Assembly: GCF_009914315.1 (NCBI RefSeq)
Contig: NZ_CP042596.1
Span: 4,588,001-4,652,000 of the forward strand
DNA length: 64,000 bases
Source: Granulicella sp. WH15
GTDB taxonomy: Bacteria > Acidobacteriota > Terriglobia > Terriglobales > Acidobacteriaceae
Direction: 5' to 3'
Within the stretch, counting starts at the first letter, position 1, and each line of letters opens with the position of its first letter. A model generated the notes under the pieces. That model made no database searches, was not told where the DNA came from, and was given only the letters and a program-made list of their open reading frames with translations. Shown here piece by piece: positions 43,380 through 52,284 of the stretch. The position numbers and the translations under genes were made by a program.

Positions 43380-46300
43380 ATGTCACATGTCAGGAAAAAT
43401 CTGGGCAGCAGCGTCACAGTTCTGCTGCTGAGTCTGCTGTTTCCTTTACACTCTCCGGCTCAGTCTGCACCAGCATCATCTGCCTCCATTGCCTCCACGC
43501 AAGCAACCAAGGGACTCATCATCGGCACCGTCGTCGATAACGCGGGCGCGTCAGTTCCGGGAGCAAAGCTGCAACTGGCTCCCCTCGGCGTCACTGTGGT
43601 CTCGAACGACCAGGGCCAGTTCCGGCTGCCCGAGGTGCCCGCCGGTAAGTACAGGCTGACGGTCTCGTACGTCGGCTTCGCGCCGCTTACCTCGGAAGTG
43701 GAGCTGGCGCCGGGACAGAGCCTCAACCTGAACCTTGCTCTCAAGGTCAACTCTTCGAGCGAGCAGATTATGGTCACCGCCGAGCGTCCGCACGGTGAGG
43801 CCGAGGCCATCAACCAGACGCGCACCGCCGATAACATCGTGCAGGTGCTGCCCGCTGAGGTCATCACCAGCCTGCCCAACGCCAACGTGGCCGACGCCAT
43901 CGGACGCCTGCCGTCGGTCAGCCTGTATCGCATCGAGGGCGAGGGTGTTTATATCCAGATTCGCGGCACGGAGCCGCGCCTGACGAACGTGACGGTTGAC
44001 GGCATCACGATCCCGGCTCCCGAGCCTACGGTGCGGCAGGTGAGGCTTGACGTGATTCCGTCGGACATGGTCGAAGCCATCGAGCTAAACAAGACGCTCT
44101 CAGCGAATCAGGATGCGAACGGCATCGGCGGCTCGGTGAACCTGCGCACCAAGGAGGCAGGCGAGCAGCCGACGCTCAACCTCTACGGCAATGGAGGGTA
44201 TACGCCTATCTTGAACGGGCGCGGGTCTTACGCGACGGGAGGAACGGCTGGCAAGCGCTTCGGAGTGAAGAAGCAGCTGGGGCTGCTGGGCAATGTGGTC
44301 TACGACTACAACGGTCGCGGTATCGATAACATTCAGCCGTCGCTCGATCCGCTCTCCACGATGGCGCAGCCCTTCTACGACAACAACACCATCCGCGAGT
44401 ATCGGTACTATCGGTATCGTTATGGTTTCGACGGCAGTGCCGACTATAAGTTCAACGAGAATAACAGCGTCTATGCGCACGGCTTCTACAGCGACCTGAA
44501 GGACTGGGGCGATAAGTGGTATTACCAGCCTATCTCGACGGCATTGACCGCCACTGGCGTGCTGCCTAGCCCCACGGGTACCTCACCGGCGCCCAAGTTC
44601 TACACGTCGAGCAAGCGGCCTAACGCTTCGGTAGGCACGATCATCCTGGGTGGACGCGATGCTCACACCGACTCTCTATTTACCTGGCAGATCTCCGCGT
44701 CGCGCTCCTATGAGGTCGACTCGGCCGGTAATCCCAAGGCTGACTTCTCCTGGATTGGGCCTTCGGTCAACTGCAACTTCTCGCCCAGCGCGCAGACCGA
44801 CCTGTATCATCCGCGCTTCGGCAACTGCGATAACAGCCCCACGTCGCCGATGCTAAACCCGAATAACTTCATCTTCAAGGACATCACCATCTCCAAGGGC
44901 AACAATACGCAACTGAACCTGACCGCGCAGACCTCTTACGCGAAGAACTACAGCACTCATGGTTACTTCGGAACCTTCGAGGCCGGCTTCAAGTTCAGCA
45001 ACGCGCACCAGAGCCAGAACTCTACCGAGACTGTCTACGATGGATGGTCCACTAAAGCTGGCTCCGGCACGCCTACGATTGCTCAGTTACAAAGTAACTT
45101 CAATAACACTGACTACTTCAACGGGGCTTACTTCGGCGGACACTACGGCCCGGTCTCGGACTTCAACCTGGTGCAGGACTATACGCTCGCTAACTTCTCC
45201 GGCTATGTCGACGGACAGAAGACTGCGGCGGATATCTATCCCAATCTCTTCCACACGGTGGAGCAGATTACCGCTGGCTACCTGATGAACACGATCGATA
45301 TCAAGAAGCTGCACCTGCAGGCCGGACTGCGCTTTGAAAATACGCGCATGATGACCTTTGGTTATAACCTGACCTTCTACGGAACTTACAATCCTAAGAC
45401 GGGCACTTACTCGGGTGGCTCGGCTTCGGCACCTTGCGCGGCTACTCCTGTACCTCCGGCTCCGGGTAACTGCTATGTAGCTACCGGGATCAATAACAAC
45501 CCTTCTTATCTGGACGTGTTACCCAGCATCCAGGCGCGTTATAGCCTTACTCCTAACTCGGCTCTCCGCGCTGTCTATGCGCGTGGCGTGGCTCGGCCCG
45601 ATCCTTACCAGCTAGTGCCGTATGTCAATGAGGACAGCACCTCCAGCCCCGTCTCGGTCGGCATCGGCAACCCGGCGCTGCGGCCGGAGCACGCGAATAA
45701 CTACGATGTACTCTATGAGAACTACCTGAATCCGCTCGGACTGATCCAGGCGGGCTTCTTCTTCAAGCAGCTCAATGCACCGCAGATCCAAACCACGCTG
45801 CCCGGCGGACTGGACCTTTCCAACTTCCCTCCGGGCTACTTTCCGGCCGCGTTGCAGACGGTACTCGCGCAGTATCCCGGCGACGCCATTACGCAGTTCG
45901 TCAACGGTCAGAACGCGTGGCTCTATGGACTTGAGCTGAGCTACCAACAGCATCTCAGCTTCCTGCCCGGCGTGCTGCGCGGACTGGGTATCGCAGCTAA
46001 CTACAGCTATACCGCCTCGCGTGAGAAGGGCGTGCCGCTACGCACCGATCATCCTACCCTGATCGACCAGTCGCCAAATATGTGGAACCTGAGTCCGACC
46101 TACGATACCAAACGTCTTTCGGTGCGATTGGGAATGACTTACAACGGGGCTAGTCTCTTCTCTTATAACTACGTCGCTCCCTCGCTCGTACCTGGTGCCG
46201 ACCCCAGCGGACTTGGCGCTAAGGGGCCTTCGGGCGATGTCTACACGCTGACTCACTACCAGGTGGACGCGCAGGCGAGTTATCGCTTCTACAAGGGTTG

Positions 46301-46442
46301 GAGTGCCGTGGTCTCGGGTCTCAACCTGAATAACGAAGTATTTGGTTACTACACGGGCAGCACGCAGTTTGTAAATCAACGCGAATATTACAAACCCACT
46401 TATACAGGTGGTATCCGCTATAACTTTCAGCGCAACCGCTAA
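43380..46442 (+). CDS. TonB-dependent receptor adjacent to phytase
   Basis: A 1020-residue outer-membrane receptor. Signal peptide (LGSSVTVLLLSLLFPLHSPA), carboxypeptidase-regulatory domain (about residues 45-120: GTVVDNAGASVPGAKLQLAP, VPAGKYRLTVSYVGFAPLTS), plug (about 140-260: PNANVADAIGRLPSVSLYRI, VYIQIRGTEPRLTNVTVDGI, DANGIGGSVNLRT), then a long barrel ending TYTGGIRYNFQRNR. It resembles the TonB-receptor subgroup seen in Xanthomonas/Caulobacter-type carbohydrate loci. The phosphatase 46 bp downstream suggests an organic-phosphate ligand. ATG 43380 is chosen for its AGAGG site over ATG 43365. Confidence 0.9.
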   Translation: MSHVRKNLGSSVTVLLLSLLFPLHSPAQSAPASSASIASTQATKGLIIGTVVDNAGASVPGAKLQLAPLGVTVVSNDQGQFRLPEVPAGKYRLTVSYVGFAPLTSEVELAPGQSLNLNLALKVNSSSEQIMVTAERPHGEAEAINQTRTADNIVQVLPAEVITSLPNANVADAIGRLPSVSLYRIEGEGVYIQIRGTEPRLTNVTVDGITIPAPEPTVRQVRLDVIPSDMVEAIELNKTLSANQDANGIGGSVNLRTKEAGEQPTLNLYGNGGYTPILNGRGSYATGGTAGKRFGVKKQLGLLGNVVYDYNGRGIDNIQPSLDPLSTMAQPFYDNNTIREYRYYRYRYGFDGSADYKFNENNSVYAHGFYSDLKDWGDKWYYQPISTALTATGVLPSPTGTSPAPKFYTSSKRPNASVGTIILGGRDAHTDSLFTWQISASRSYEVDSAGNPKADFSWIGPSVNCNFSPSAQTDLYHPRFGNCDNSPTSPMLNPNNFIFKDITISKGNNTQLNLTAQTSYAKNYSTHGYFGTFEAGFKFSNAHQSQNSTETVYDGWSTKAGSGTPTIAQLQSNFNNTDYFNGAYFGGHYGPVSDFNLVQDYTLANFSGYVDGQKTAADIYPNLFHTVEQITAGYLMNTIDIKKLHLQAGLRFENTRMMTFGYNLTFYGTYNPKTGTYSGGSASAPCAATPVPPAPGNCYVATGINNNPSYLDVLPSIQARYSLTPNSALRAVYARGVARPDPYQLVPYVNEDSTSSPVSVGIGNPALRPEHANNYDVLYENYLNPLGLIQAGFFFKQLNAPQIQTTLPGGLDLSNFPPGYFPAALQTVLAQYPGDAITQFVNGQNAWLYGLELSYQQHLSFLPGVLRGLGIAANYSYTASREKGVPLRTDHPTLIDQSPNMWNLSPTYDTKRLSVRLGMTYNGASLFSYNYVAPSLVPGADPSGLGAKGPSGDVYTLTHYQVDAQASYRFYKGWSAVVSGLNLNNEVFGYYTGSTQFVNQREYYKPTYTGGIRYNFQRNR

Positions 46443-46487
46443 GTTATTCCTGACTTACTCGAACTAATAACCTGCTCAGGAGATAGA

Positions 46488-47795
46488 GTGCCGATTTACT
46501 GGATGAAACGTATAGTAATGGTTTGTATTGGTGTAGTGCTCTTGCAGTCTTCGCTGGCTCAGGCGAAGACTGCTGCAGCAAAGAACCAGGAACGGCTCAG
46601 GATGGTAGTAATCCTGAGCCGTCACGGTGTCCGTTCTCCTACGTGGGCACCGGCCCGGTTGGATAGTTACTCCGCGAAGCCGTGGCCCCGGTGGAATGTG
46701 CCGCCGGGAGACCTTACCAGCCGCGGATACGGGCTGATGAAGCTCTTTGGTAGTTACGACCGAGCTTCGTTTGCACAGTCGAGCCTGTTTCGCGCGCAGG
46801 GTTGTGAAGATGCTGCCAGCACTTACATCTGGGCGGACGTCGATCAGCGTACTATGGCCAGCGGACATGCTCTTGCCGAGGGTCTTTTTCCAGGCTGTGC
46901 GCTTGCGGTGAACTCTGCGGAAGATAAAGCGGATGATCCTGTCTTTCACTCCGGCACCAAGGGCGTGACGCCTGCGCAGGTCGAGGCCGCATTCGCAGAG
47001 TTGGATGCGCGCGTGAAGCAGATGCATGATGCTAAACAGAGTGAGTTGATGGAAGAGATGCAGCACGTATTGCTGGGCTGTGCGCCCAAGGTAAGCTGCA
47101 CCCCCGCGCAGATGCCTGCGACGATGCTGGTCGGCGCGACCACAGTGGCCGCACGAGGCAATGGTAAGGGCGATCATCTCGTCGAGCTGCAAGGGCCGCT
47201 GCCGCAGGCCTCCAGCTTCTCCGAAGACCTGCTGCTCGAGTATGCCGATGGGATGCCTATGGCGCAGGTCGGCTGGGGCAATGTAGACCAGGCGCAGCTC
47301 AGTAGGTTTCTGGAGCTGCACTCCGACTACTTTGAACTAATCCATCGCACGCCTGCGCTGGCCAGGATCGAGGCGTCGAATATGTTGACGCATATTGTCC
47401 GCACGCTGCAGCAGGAAGTAGAGCAGAAGCCCGTCGCCGATGCGATCGGGCCGGTGGGCAGCAAGCTGGTGATGCTTGTCGGACATGACACCAATCTTGC
47501 TGGTGTTGCGTCTCTGCTGGGTGTGCACTGGATGCTCGATGGCCGCGTGGATGACACGCCGCCGGGAACGGAGTTGGCCTTTGAGCTTTGGCAGAGTGCT
47601 GATGGCACTTACTCGGTTCGTGTAAGAGCCGCCATGCAGACGCTACAGCAGATGCGCGATATGCAGACGCTGACTCTGGCTGCTCCGCCTGCTCACAAGA
47701 TGTTGAACCTGCCCGGCTGCTCCGCGAAGGCGGATGCTTGCGGGTGGGAGAAGTTTAGCCAAGTGGTGAAGACAGCAACACAGGGAACAAAATAG
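46488..47795 (+). CDS. Histidine acid phosphatase, phytase/AppA-like
   Basis: A 435-residue secreted phosphomonoesterase. The signal peptide (KRIVMVCIGVVLLQSSLAQA) leads to the RHGVRSP motif at residues 45-51, with phosphohistidine nucleophile H46. The proton donor is HD in GHDTNLAGV (H333-D334). The block WAPARLDSYSAKPWPRWNVP, then TSRGYGLMKLFG, is close to E. coli AppA/Agp proteins. Likely substrates are phytate or glucose-1-phosphate in the periplasm. The start is GTG 46488, with AGGAG 5 bp upstream; ATG 46503 is too far from it. Confidence 0.93.
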   Translation: MPIYWMKRIVMVCIGVVLLQSSLAQAKTAAAKNQERLRMVVILSRHGVRSPTWAPARLDSYSAKPWPRWNVPPGDLTSRGYGLMKLFGSYDRASFAQSSLFRAQGCEDAASTYIWADVDQRTMASGHALAEGLFPGCALAVNSAEDKADDPVFHSGTKGVTPAQVEAAFAELDARVKQMHDAKQSELMEEMQHVLLGCAPKVSCTPAQMPATMLVGATTVAARGNGKGDHLVELQGPLPQASSFSEDLLLEYADGMPMAQVGWGNVDQAQLSRFLELHSDYFELIHRTPALARIEASNMLTHIVRTLQQEVEQKPVADAIGPVGSKLVMLVGHDTNLAGVASLLGVHWMLDGRVDDTPPGTELAFELWQSADGTYSVRVRAAMQTLQQMRDMQTLTLAAPPAHKMLNLPGCSAKADACGWEKFSQVVKTATQGTK

Positions 47796-47850
47796 TTCCC
47801 TGCCGTTACTGAACCCCATGTCTCGATTCTGAGGCATGGGGTTATTTCTC
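47781..47850 (+). terminator. Two hairpins closing the receptor-phosphatase operon
   Basis: The first hairpin (CAGGGAAC-AAAATA-GTTCCCTG, 47781-47802) spans the stop codon itself. The second (AACCCCATG / CATGGGGTT, 47812-47843, with an inner CTC/GAG pairing) is followed by ATTTCT. Both lie between convergent genes, so the second probably ends transcription from either side. Confidence 0.75.
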
Positions 47851-47875
47851 AATGGCACGGCTACCGGACAAAGTG

Positions 47876-48577
47876 CTATCCCTCTGGATCAATCAACGCG
47901 TAACCCTCACCTCTGCGTGTAAGAAGCCGCCGCGGCTTCGATGGATCCTCTTCGATCTTCTCGCGCAGACGCCAGATATAAACGTCCACCACACGGCGAT
48001 CCTCAATCTCTTTGCATGGAAGCCAGAGATTTTCGAGCAGCTCTTCCCTGCTCAGGACGTGCCCCGGACGCTCCATGAAGTATGCCAGCAGATTGAACTC
48101 CGTGGGGCTGAGCTTCTGGCGTTGATCGCCAATCGCAACCTCCATACCCTCGCGATAGAGATCGAGTGCGCCGAGCGACTGCTTCTCCTCTTCGAACGAA
48201 ACAGCTTCGTAGTTACGCAGCACCGCCTTCAGGCGCGCCGTTAATTCCCGCGCCGAAATCGGCTTCAGCAGGAAATCATCCGCACCTGCATCGAGTGCAG
48301 TGACCTTATCCTCTAAGCGTGCAGTCGCTGCCAGAACGATCTTGCGGATCGACCTGGTGCGCTTCAGGCTGCCCAGCGCGACGAGGATCTCTTCCAACTC
48401 CGGCTGCCACAGGGGAACATCGAAGAGGACCAACGCGGGCATCTGCTCGAGCGCCGCACGCATGGTCTGGGTGGAGTCCGTAAGCCATGTCGGTGCGATC
48501 TCTTCTTTATCCATAGCCTCCTGCACGCACCCGGAGGGCACGCCAGGAGGATGGACGATTAGAATCCGCTTCCGCAT
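47876..48577 (-). CDS. Orphan OmpR-type regulator with degenerate receiver
   Basis: A 233-residue protein. The receiver fold is recognisable: the putative phosphoacceptor is D53 in LVLFDVPLW and the conserved lysine is K105 in FLLKPIS. But the acidic pair that binds magnesium is missing: strand 1 reads ILIVHPPG (H9-P10-P11) where an E/D-D pair is normal. The DNA-binding domain is intact (LSPTEFNLLAYFMERPGHVL, VVDVYIWRLREKI, RRGEGYALI). No kinase is directly coupled; the nearest lies beyond the small secreted gene. It likely acts without standard phosphorylation. Confidence 0.9.
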   Translation of the reverse strand: MRKRILIVHPPGVPSGCVQEAMDKEEIAPTWLTDSTQTMRAALEQMPALVLFDVPLWQPELEEILVALGSLKRTRSIRKIVLAATARLEDKVTALDAGADDFLLKPISARELTARLKAVLRNYEAVSFEEEKQSLGALDLYREGMEVAIGDQRQKLSPTEFNLLAYFMERPGHVLSREELLENLWLPCKEIEDRRVVDVYIWRLREKIEEDPSKPRRLLTRRGEGYALIDPEG

Positions 48578-48589
48578 TGTGATTGACCT

Positions 48590-48916
48590 TTACGGTATGT
48601 AGTAGCGGAAGCTGGTGTAGACGAAGTTATTGGTGGCCTTGGGATCGCCGCCGACTCCGGTCCAGCCCTCGCGCGTCGGGTAGCTATAGGCCACGCCGTA
48701 CTGCAGACGACCGGCAGGCCCATACGCGCTCACCCGCGAGGAAGCAGCCAGGAAGCCGCCGGGGAGCTGCGTCTCGATGGAGGGCGCGGCGGACTGCTTC
48801 ACCTTGCGTTGGGATGTCGGCTTCGGGTGCTTGTTTACAGGGGCCTGGGCCTGAGTGACGGATGTAACCGCCGCCAAAGATGCAACTGCCATTGCTAACT
48901 TGAGGTGCGTTTTCAT
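48590..48916 (-). CDS. Small secreted protein of unknown function
   Basis: A 108-residue protein with signal peptide (MKTHLKLAMAVASLAAVTSV, cleavage near TQA-Q), a Lys/Pro-rich segment and a C-terminal part with strands (LQYGVAYSYPTREGWTG, then NNFVYTSFRYYIP) that looks beta-rich and may sit at the outer membrane. ATG 48916 has GGAGAAGG just upstream. It is 12 bp before the orphan regulator, so the two form an operon, preceded by a triple operator at 48979-49006. Confidence 0.75.
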   Translation of the reverse strand: MKTHLKLAMAVASLAAVTSVTQAQAPVNKHPKPTSQRKVKQSAAPSIETQLPGGFLAASSRVSAYGPAGRLQYGVAYSYPTREGWTGVGGDPKATNNFVYTSFRYYIP

Positions 48917-48978
48917 ACCTTCTCCGAGGAAGCGGTGCAGGTCGAATCTTACGCAAGACAATCAGCCGATCCAGCAGA

Positions 48979-49006
48979 TGTGACGCAAATGTAAGGAAGA
49001 TGTAAG
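48979..49006 (+). promoter_or_regulatory. Triple 11-bp-spaced YGTAAG operator (copy 1)
   Basis: Three half-sites, TGTGAC (48979), TGTAAG (48990) and TGTAAG (49001), are spaced exactly 11 bp, one helical turn. The array is 63 bp upstream of the small secreted gene's start. The same arrangement occurs at 51319 and 58692. Tandem direct repeats on one helix face are typical of OmpR-family binding sites. An isolated CTTACG at 48948 may be a further half-site. Confidence 0.65.
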
Positions 49007-49012
49007 GGTGCT

Positions 49013-49085
49013 TTGGCACCGTTCTCGGGGAGGTATGGGGAGTAATCTTCCGGGCGTCCTCCGTTGGTCGGCAACGAGCATTGTT
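49013..49085. repeat. Degenerate C/B repeat
   Basis: GGCACCGTTCTCGGGGAGGT, then GTCCTCCGTTGGTCGGCAAC and GAGCATTG, related to the repeat at 40612 and family C. It lies between the operator and the kinase gene's 3' end. Confidence 0.6.
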
Positions 49086-49094
49086 AGCTGCTTA

Positions 49095-50543
49095 CTAAAA
49101 GTTAGCGTGCTCGTATGCAGGGACTTCGATGTGGCAGAGTGAGCCGTTCGCGTGGTTCGGCTCGAAGTAGATGTCGCCACCGTTGCTCTCGATAGCTAGC
49201 TTGGCAATCGCCAGGCCCAGACCGGCTCCTTGTACTGCAAGCTCACGTACCTCGCGCACGCGGAAGAAGCGCTCGAAGACGCGTTGACGGTCCTGCTCCG
49301 AGATGCCGGGGCCATGGTCCTGAATCGAAAGCCGGATGAAACCTCGTCCACTGCGCTCGATGCGGTCGTACGTGAGTATGACGCTGCTGTTGGCCGGAGA
49401 GAACTTGAGCGCGTTGTGCAGCACGTTCAGGATGCAGGTACGCAGAAGAATTCGATCAGCAACGACAAGGCTTTCTGCGACCAGCTCGTTCTGCTGCACC
49501 AGGCGGATATGCTTCTCCTCCATCACCACATCGAGCAACGCGATGATGCCTGCTACTACTTCCCTCAGAGGAAACGTCGCTACCTGAAGAGTGATTTCAC
49601 CCGCCTCTGCACTGGAGATCAGAAGCAGGCCTTCGACGGTCTGGTTCAGGCGCGCCGTCTCTTCCAACATACTGCTGATGGCTTCGCGGTATGCGCCGCG
49701 TGATTCGCCATCGTGCAGTACACTCTCGCCTACGGCGCGGATGGAGGCGAGCGGTGTCTTCAGCTCGTGCGCTGCGTCGGCGGTGAAGCGTTGCAGTTGG
49801 GCGAACGAACGTTCCAATCGGGATAGCAGCGAGTTGAGCACGCGTGCCATGCGGCCAAGCTCGTCGTCCTCGTCTTCGATCTCTAGGCGTCCATGCAGGT
49901 TACTCGCGGTGATCTGCTCGGCCCGTGCGGCCATCGAATCGAGCGGGGCCAGGGCACGCCGCGCGATCTGGTAGCCTGCGAATCCTGCAACGATCAACGC
50001 CAGTGGAAGCGCGAGCAGCAATGACAGCAGGAAGTGCTGCATACGCACGGCCAGCGGCGTAAGTCCGTAGCCGAGGCGGATCAGGAGCATCCTGCCCTCG
50101 ACCGGGTGGCGGTGGCTAATCATCAGCACGTGCGTGCCGTCGGCCAGATGCACCATGCGCTCGTTGAAGGAGCTGCTGCCTTCATCGTCCTTCTGAGTGC
50201 CACCCAGGACCATCGCGCCCAACGTGTCGCTGCGATAGAGGACGTTGCCCGCGAGGTCGTGAATCTCCATCAGGCGATCGACCAGCAGGTGCGATTGCGG
50301 GTGCGAGTAGTAGTCCTGGCGGAGCTGCAGAGCGCCGTGATCGTCGAAGTAGAGCAGCCCCTCTACCGTCTCCACATCTTGAATCTCGTCGTGGTAGATC
50401 TGCGAGGTCAACAAGCCATACTGGAAGATGTAGACCACGACCAGGTACACGGCGAGCACCACGGTGAGCACGCCCACGTACCAGAGGGTCAAGCGAATCC
50501 GCACGCTTTTTGGACGCAGGCTCCCAGGCCACAGGCGGATCAT
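49095..50543 (-). CDS. Sensor histidine kinase (CusS-like topology)
   Basis: A 482-residue kinase. TM1 (LWYVGVLTVVLAVYLVVVYI) and TM2 (FLLSLLLALPLALIVAGFAG) flank a periplasmic domain of about 145 residues. HAMP (RRALAPLDSMAARAEQIT) leads to H-box DAAHELKTPLASIRAVGESV, N box (LHNALKFSP), G1 (QDHGPGISEQ) and G2 (GAGLGLAIAKLAI). ATG 50543 shares an ATGA overlap with the regulator stop, so translation is coupled. The frame further upstream is an overlap with the regulator. Confidence 0.93.
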   Translation of the reverse strand: MIRLWPGSLRPKSVRIRLTLWYVGVLTVVLAVYLVVVYIFQYGLLTSQIYHDEIQDVETVEGLLYFDDHGALQLRQDYYSHPQSHLLVDRLMEIHDLAGNVLYRSDTLGAMVLGGTQKDDEGSSSFNERMVHLADGTHVLMISHRHPVEGRMLLIRLGYGLTPLAVRMQHFLLSLLLALPLALIVAGFAGYQIARRALAPLDSMAARAEQITASNLHGRLEIEDEDDELGRMARVLNSLLSRLERSFAQLQRFTADAAHELKTPLASIRAVGESVLHDGESRGAYREAISSMLEETARLNQTVEGLLLISSAEAGEITLQVATFPLREVVAGIIALLDVVMEEKHIRLVQQNELVAESLVVADRILLRTCILNVLHNALKFSPANSSVILTYDRIERSGRGFIRLSIQDHGPGISEQDRQRVFERFFRVREVRELAVQGAGLGLAIAKLAIESNGGDIYFEPNHANGSLCHIEVPAYEHANF

Positions 50544-51262
50544 GCCTCCGGTTCTCCGAGGATGAAGCCCACGCCGCGCACGGTGCGCAGCAGCTTCACT
50601 GGAAACGGATCGTCCAGCTTGCGGCGCAGGCGCGTCATCTGCACGTCGATGACGTTGTCGATGGGCGTGAAGCGCGAAGTCTCGTGCCATACATCACGGG
50701 CCAGCATCTCGCGTGAGACCGTACGGCCCTTGTTCTGGAAGAGGTAGATCAACAGGTCGAACTCGCGCAGGGTCAGCTCGAGCTTCGCGCCCGCTCGCCA
50801 TGCGGTGCGCGTGTCGATGTTGATCTCGAGGTCGTCCAGTTGATAAGCGGCTGACGACGCTACGGCTTTGCCGCGACGCGAGAGAGCACGCAGACGCGCC
50901 GCAAGCTCAGCCATGGAGAAGGGCTTCAGCAGGAAGTCGTCGGCACCGGCATCGAGAGCGGTGACGCGGTCATCGAGCGAGCTGTTTGAGGTAAGGATAA
51001 GAATGGGGATCGGGTCGCTCATGCTGCGGACCTGCCGTAGCAGCTCCATGCCGCTGCGCCCGGGCAGCCCCAGGTCGAGCACCATCATGTCGGGGTGTTG
51101 GCTGTGCAGTACGAAGAAGGCGTCCTCGCCACTGGATGAGTGCAGCACCTCAAAGTTCGCCGCACGCAACCCCGTAATGATCGCGTCGGCGATCTTTCGT
51201 TCATCTTCGACGACTAGAACGCGTTCGCTCGCTGGCGTAGCCAAACCGATTCCCTCCTTCAT
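50540..51262 (-). CDS. OmpR-family response regulator controlling the efflux region (inferred)
   Basis: A 240-residue regulator with an intact receiver: acidic pair in VVEDERKI, phosphoacceptor in MMVLDLGLPG, Thr in ILTSNS, Lys in LLKPFS. The winged helix has LTLREFDLLIYLFQNKGRTV, then VIDVQMTRLRRKL and TVRGVGFIL, close to CusR/CopR regulators. Its promoter region, shared with a divergent secreted gene, holds the triple YGTAAG array at 51319. The same array precedes the RND efflux operon, so it is the best candidate to bind these sites. Confidence 0.93.
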   Translation of the reverse strand: MKEGIGLATPASERVLVVEDERKIADAIITGLRAANFEVLHSSSGEDAFFVLHSQHPDMMVLDLGLPGRSGMELLRQVRSMSDPIPILILTSNSSLDDRVTALDAGADDFLLKPFSMAELAARLRALSRRGKAVASSAAYQLDDLEINIDTRTAWRAGAKLELTLREFDLLIYLFQNKGRTVSREMLARDVWHETSRFTPIDNVIDVQMTRLRRKLDDPFPVKLLRTVRGVGFILGEPEA

Positions 51263-51318
51263 TCATCATTAGGCAGCCAACAGGAGGATGCAACCGCTAA
51301 AGGCCCCTGAAGGACCAA

Positions 51319-51346
51319 CGTAAGGAATATGTAAGTGGGGCGTAAG
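51319..51346 (+). promoter_or_regulatory. Triple 11-bp-spaced YGTAAG operator (copy 2)
   Basis: CGTAAG (51319), TGTAAG (51330) and CGTAAG (51341) lie in the 131-bp gap between the divergent regulator (start 51262) and secreted gene (start 51394). This fits autoregulation plus control of the divergent gene. Confidence 0.7.
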
Positions 51347-51393
51347 TACCCCCGATGGTTCAATCAAGCCACTCAGTACCCGGAGGTACTCCC

Positions 51394-52182
51394 ATGGTTG
51401 CATCGATCCTCACCGTTGGACTTCTCGCCCTTGGCGCCAGCAACCAGCAGGCCGCCACTGCGGCGACGGAAGCTCTTCCCGTCTCCACCACGATTCCCAT
51501 TGTCTTCACCAAGGCCATCGACGCGAATAAAGCGCACGTCGGCGACCTGGTGAACGCGCGCACCTCGCAGGTTGTCATCCTCGGCAAGGGGCATGTGCTT
51601 CCTGCGGGATCGCAGGTCATCGGCCACGTTGTGCAGGGCAGCGGCTTTACCTATGACCGCACGCCCTACGCCAAGCAGAAGGCATCTTCGCTCGCCATCC
51701 ACTTCGACAGCATCGTCGATCATGGTGAGAAGCTTCCGCTCTCGGTATACGTTCGTGCGATCGCTGACCCCATCACCACCTGGGATGCGACCAAGCCGAA
51801 GGCGAGCGATCTGGACCCCGACAGCACCACGACTCAGGTGGGCGGCGATCTCGTCACACCGTCGCAGTCCGAGGTGATCTCGCCGTCGGAGGAGGTGGTC
51901 GGATATCAGCGGCGGTCGGGTGTTTATGCGCACCTGATCCCGGCCAGCGGCAACTCTCCCGAGGGCTGCGATGGGTCCGAGACGGAGCAGTCGATGGGCG
52001 TCTTCTCGGCCTCGGCGTGTGGGCTGTATGGCTTTGCGGATACGACTCTGACTCAGAGTGGGCGTAAGTCCGATGTGGGGACGCTGGTGCTCGAGTCGCG
52101 TCGGCGCGCGCCTAAGATCTATGCGAATAGCAGTGCGTTGCTTGAGGTGACGGAGCCGGATCATAACGTGGCTTCGCGTTAG
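51394..52182 (+). CDS. Secreted protein of unknown function, divergent from the two-component system
   Basis: A 262-residue protein with a short signal peptide (MVASILTVGLLALGASNQQA). Its core VFTKAIDANKAHVGDLVNAR, then GHVLPAGSQVIGHVV and SLAIHFDSIV, matches a beta-rich type of exported protein common in Acidobacteria, in which the first strand reads like K-A-x-V-G-D. Function is unknown. GGAGG lies 7 bp before ATG 51394. A strong terminator follows. Its promoter carries the triple operator, so it is probably induced with the efflux operon and may be an envelope-stress protein. Confidence 0.8.
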   Translation: MVASILTVGLLALGASNQQAATAATEALPVSTTIPIVFTKAIDANKAHVGDLVNARTSQVVILGKGHVLPAGSQVIGHVVQGSGFTYDRTPYAKQKASSLAIHFDSIVDHGEKLPLSVYVRAIADPITTWDATKPKASDLDPDSTTTQVGGDLVTPSQSEVISPSEEVVGYQRRSGVYAHLIPASGNSPEGCDGSETEQSMGVFSASACGLYGFADTTLTQSGRKSDVGTLVLESRRRAPKIYANSSALLEVTEPDHNVASR

Positions 52183-52200
52183 TTCAATGGTTGTAAATAA

Positions 52201-52233
52201 AACGCCGGACCCGGTATGGGTTCGGCGTTTTTT
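52201..52233 (+). terminator. Rho-independent terminator
   Basis: Stem AACGCCGGACCC / GGGTTCGGCGTT (one wobble pair), loop of about 5 bases, then TTTTTT, 19 bp after the secreted gene's stop. Confidence 0.92.
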
Positions 52234-52284
52234 GCGTTGAAATAAATTCAAAATCATTATTTGTTACATGAATTGAAAATTGAA

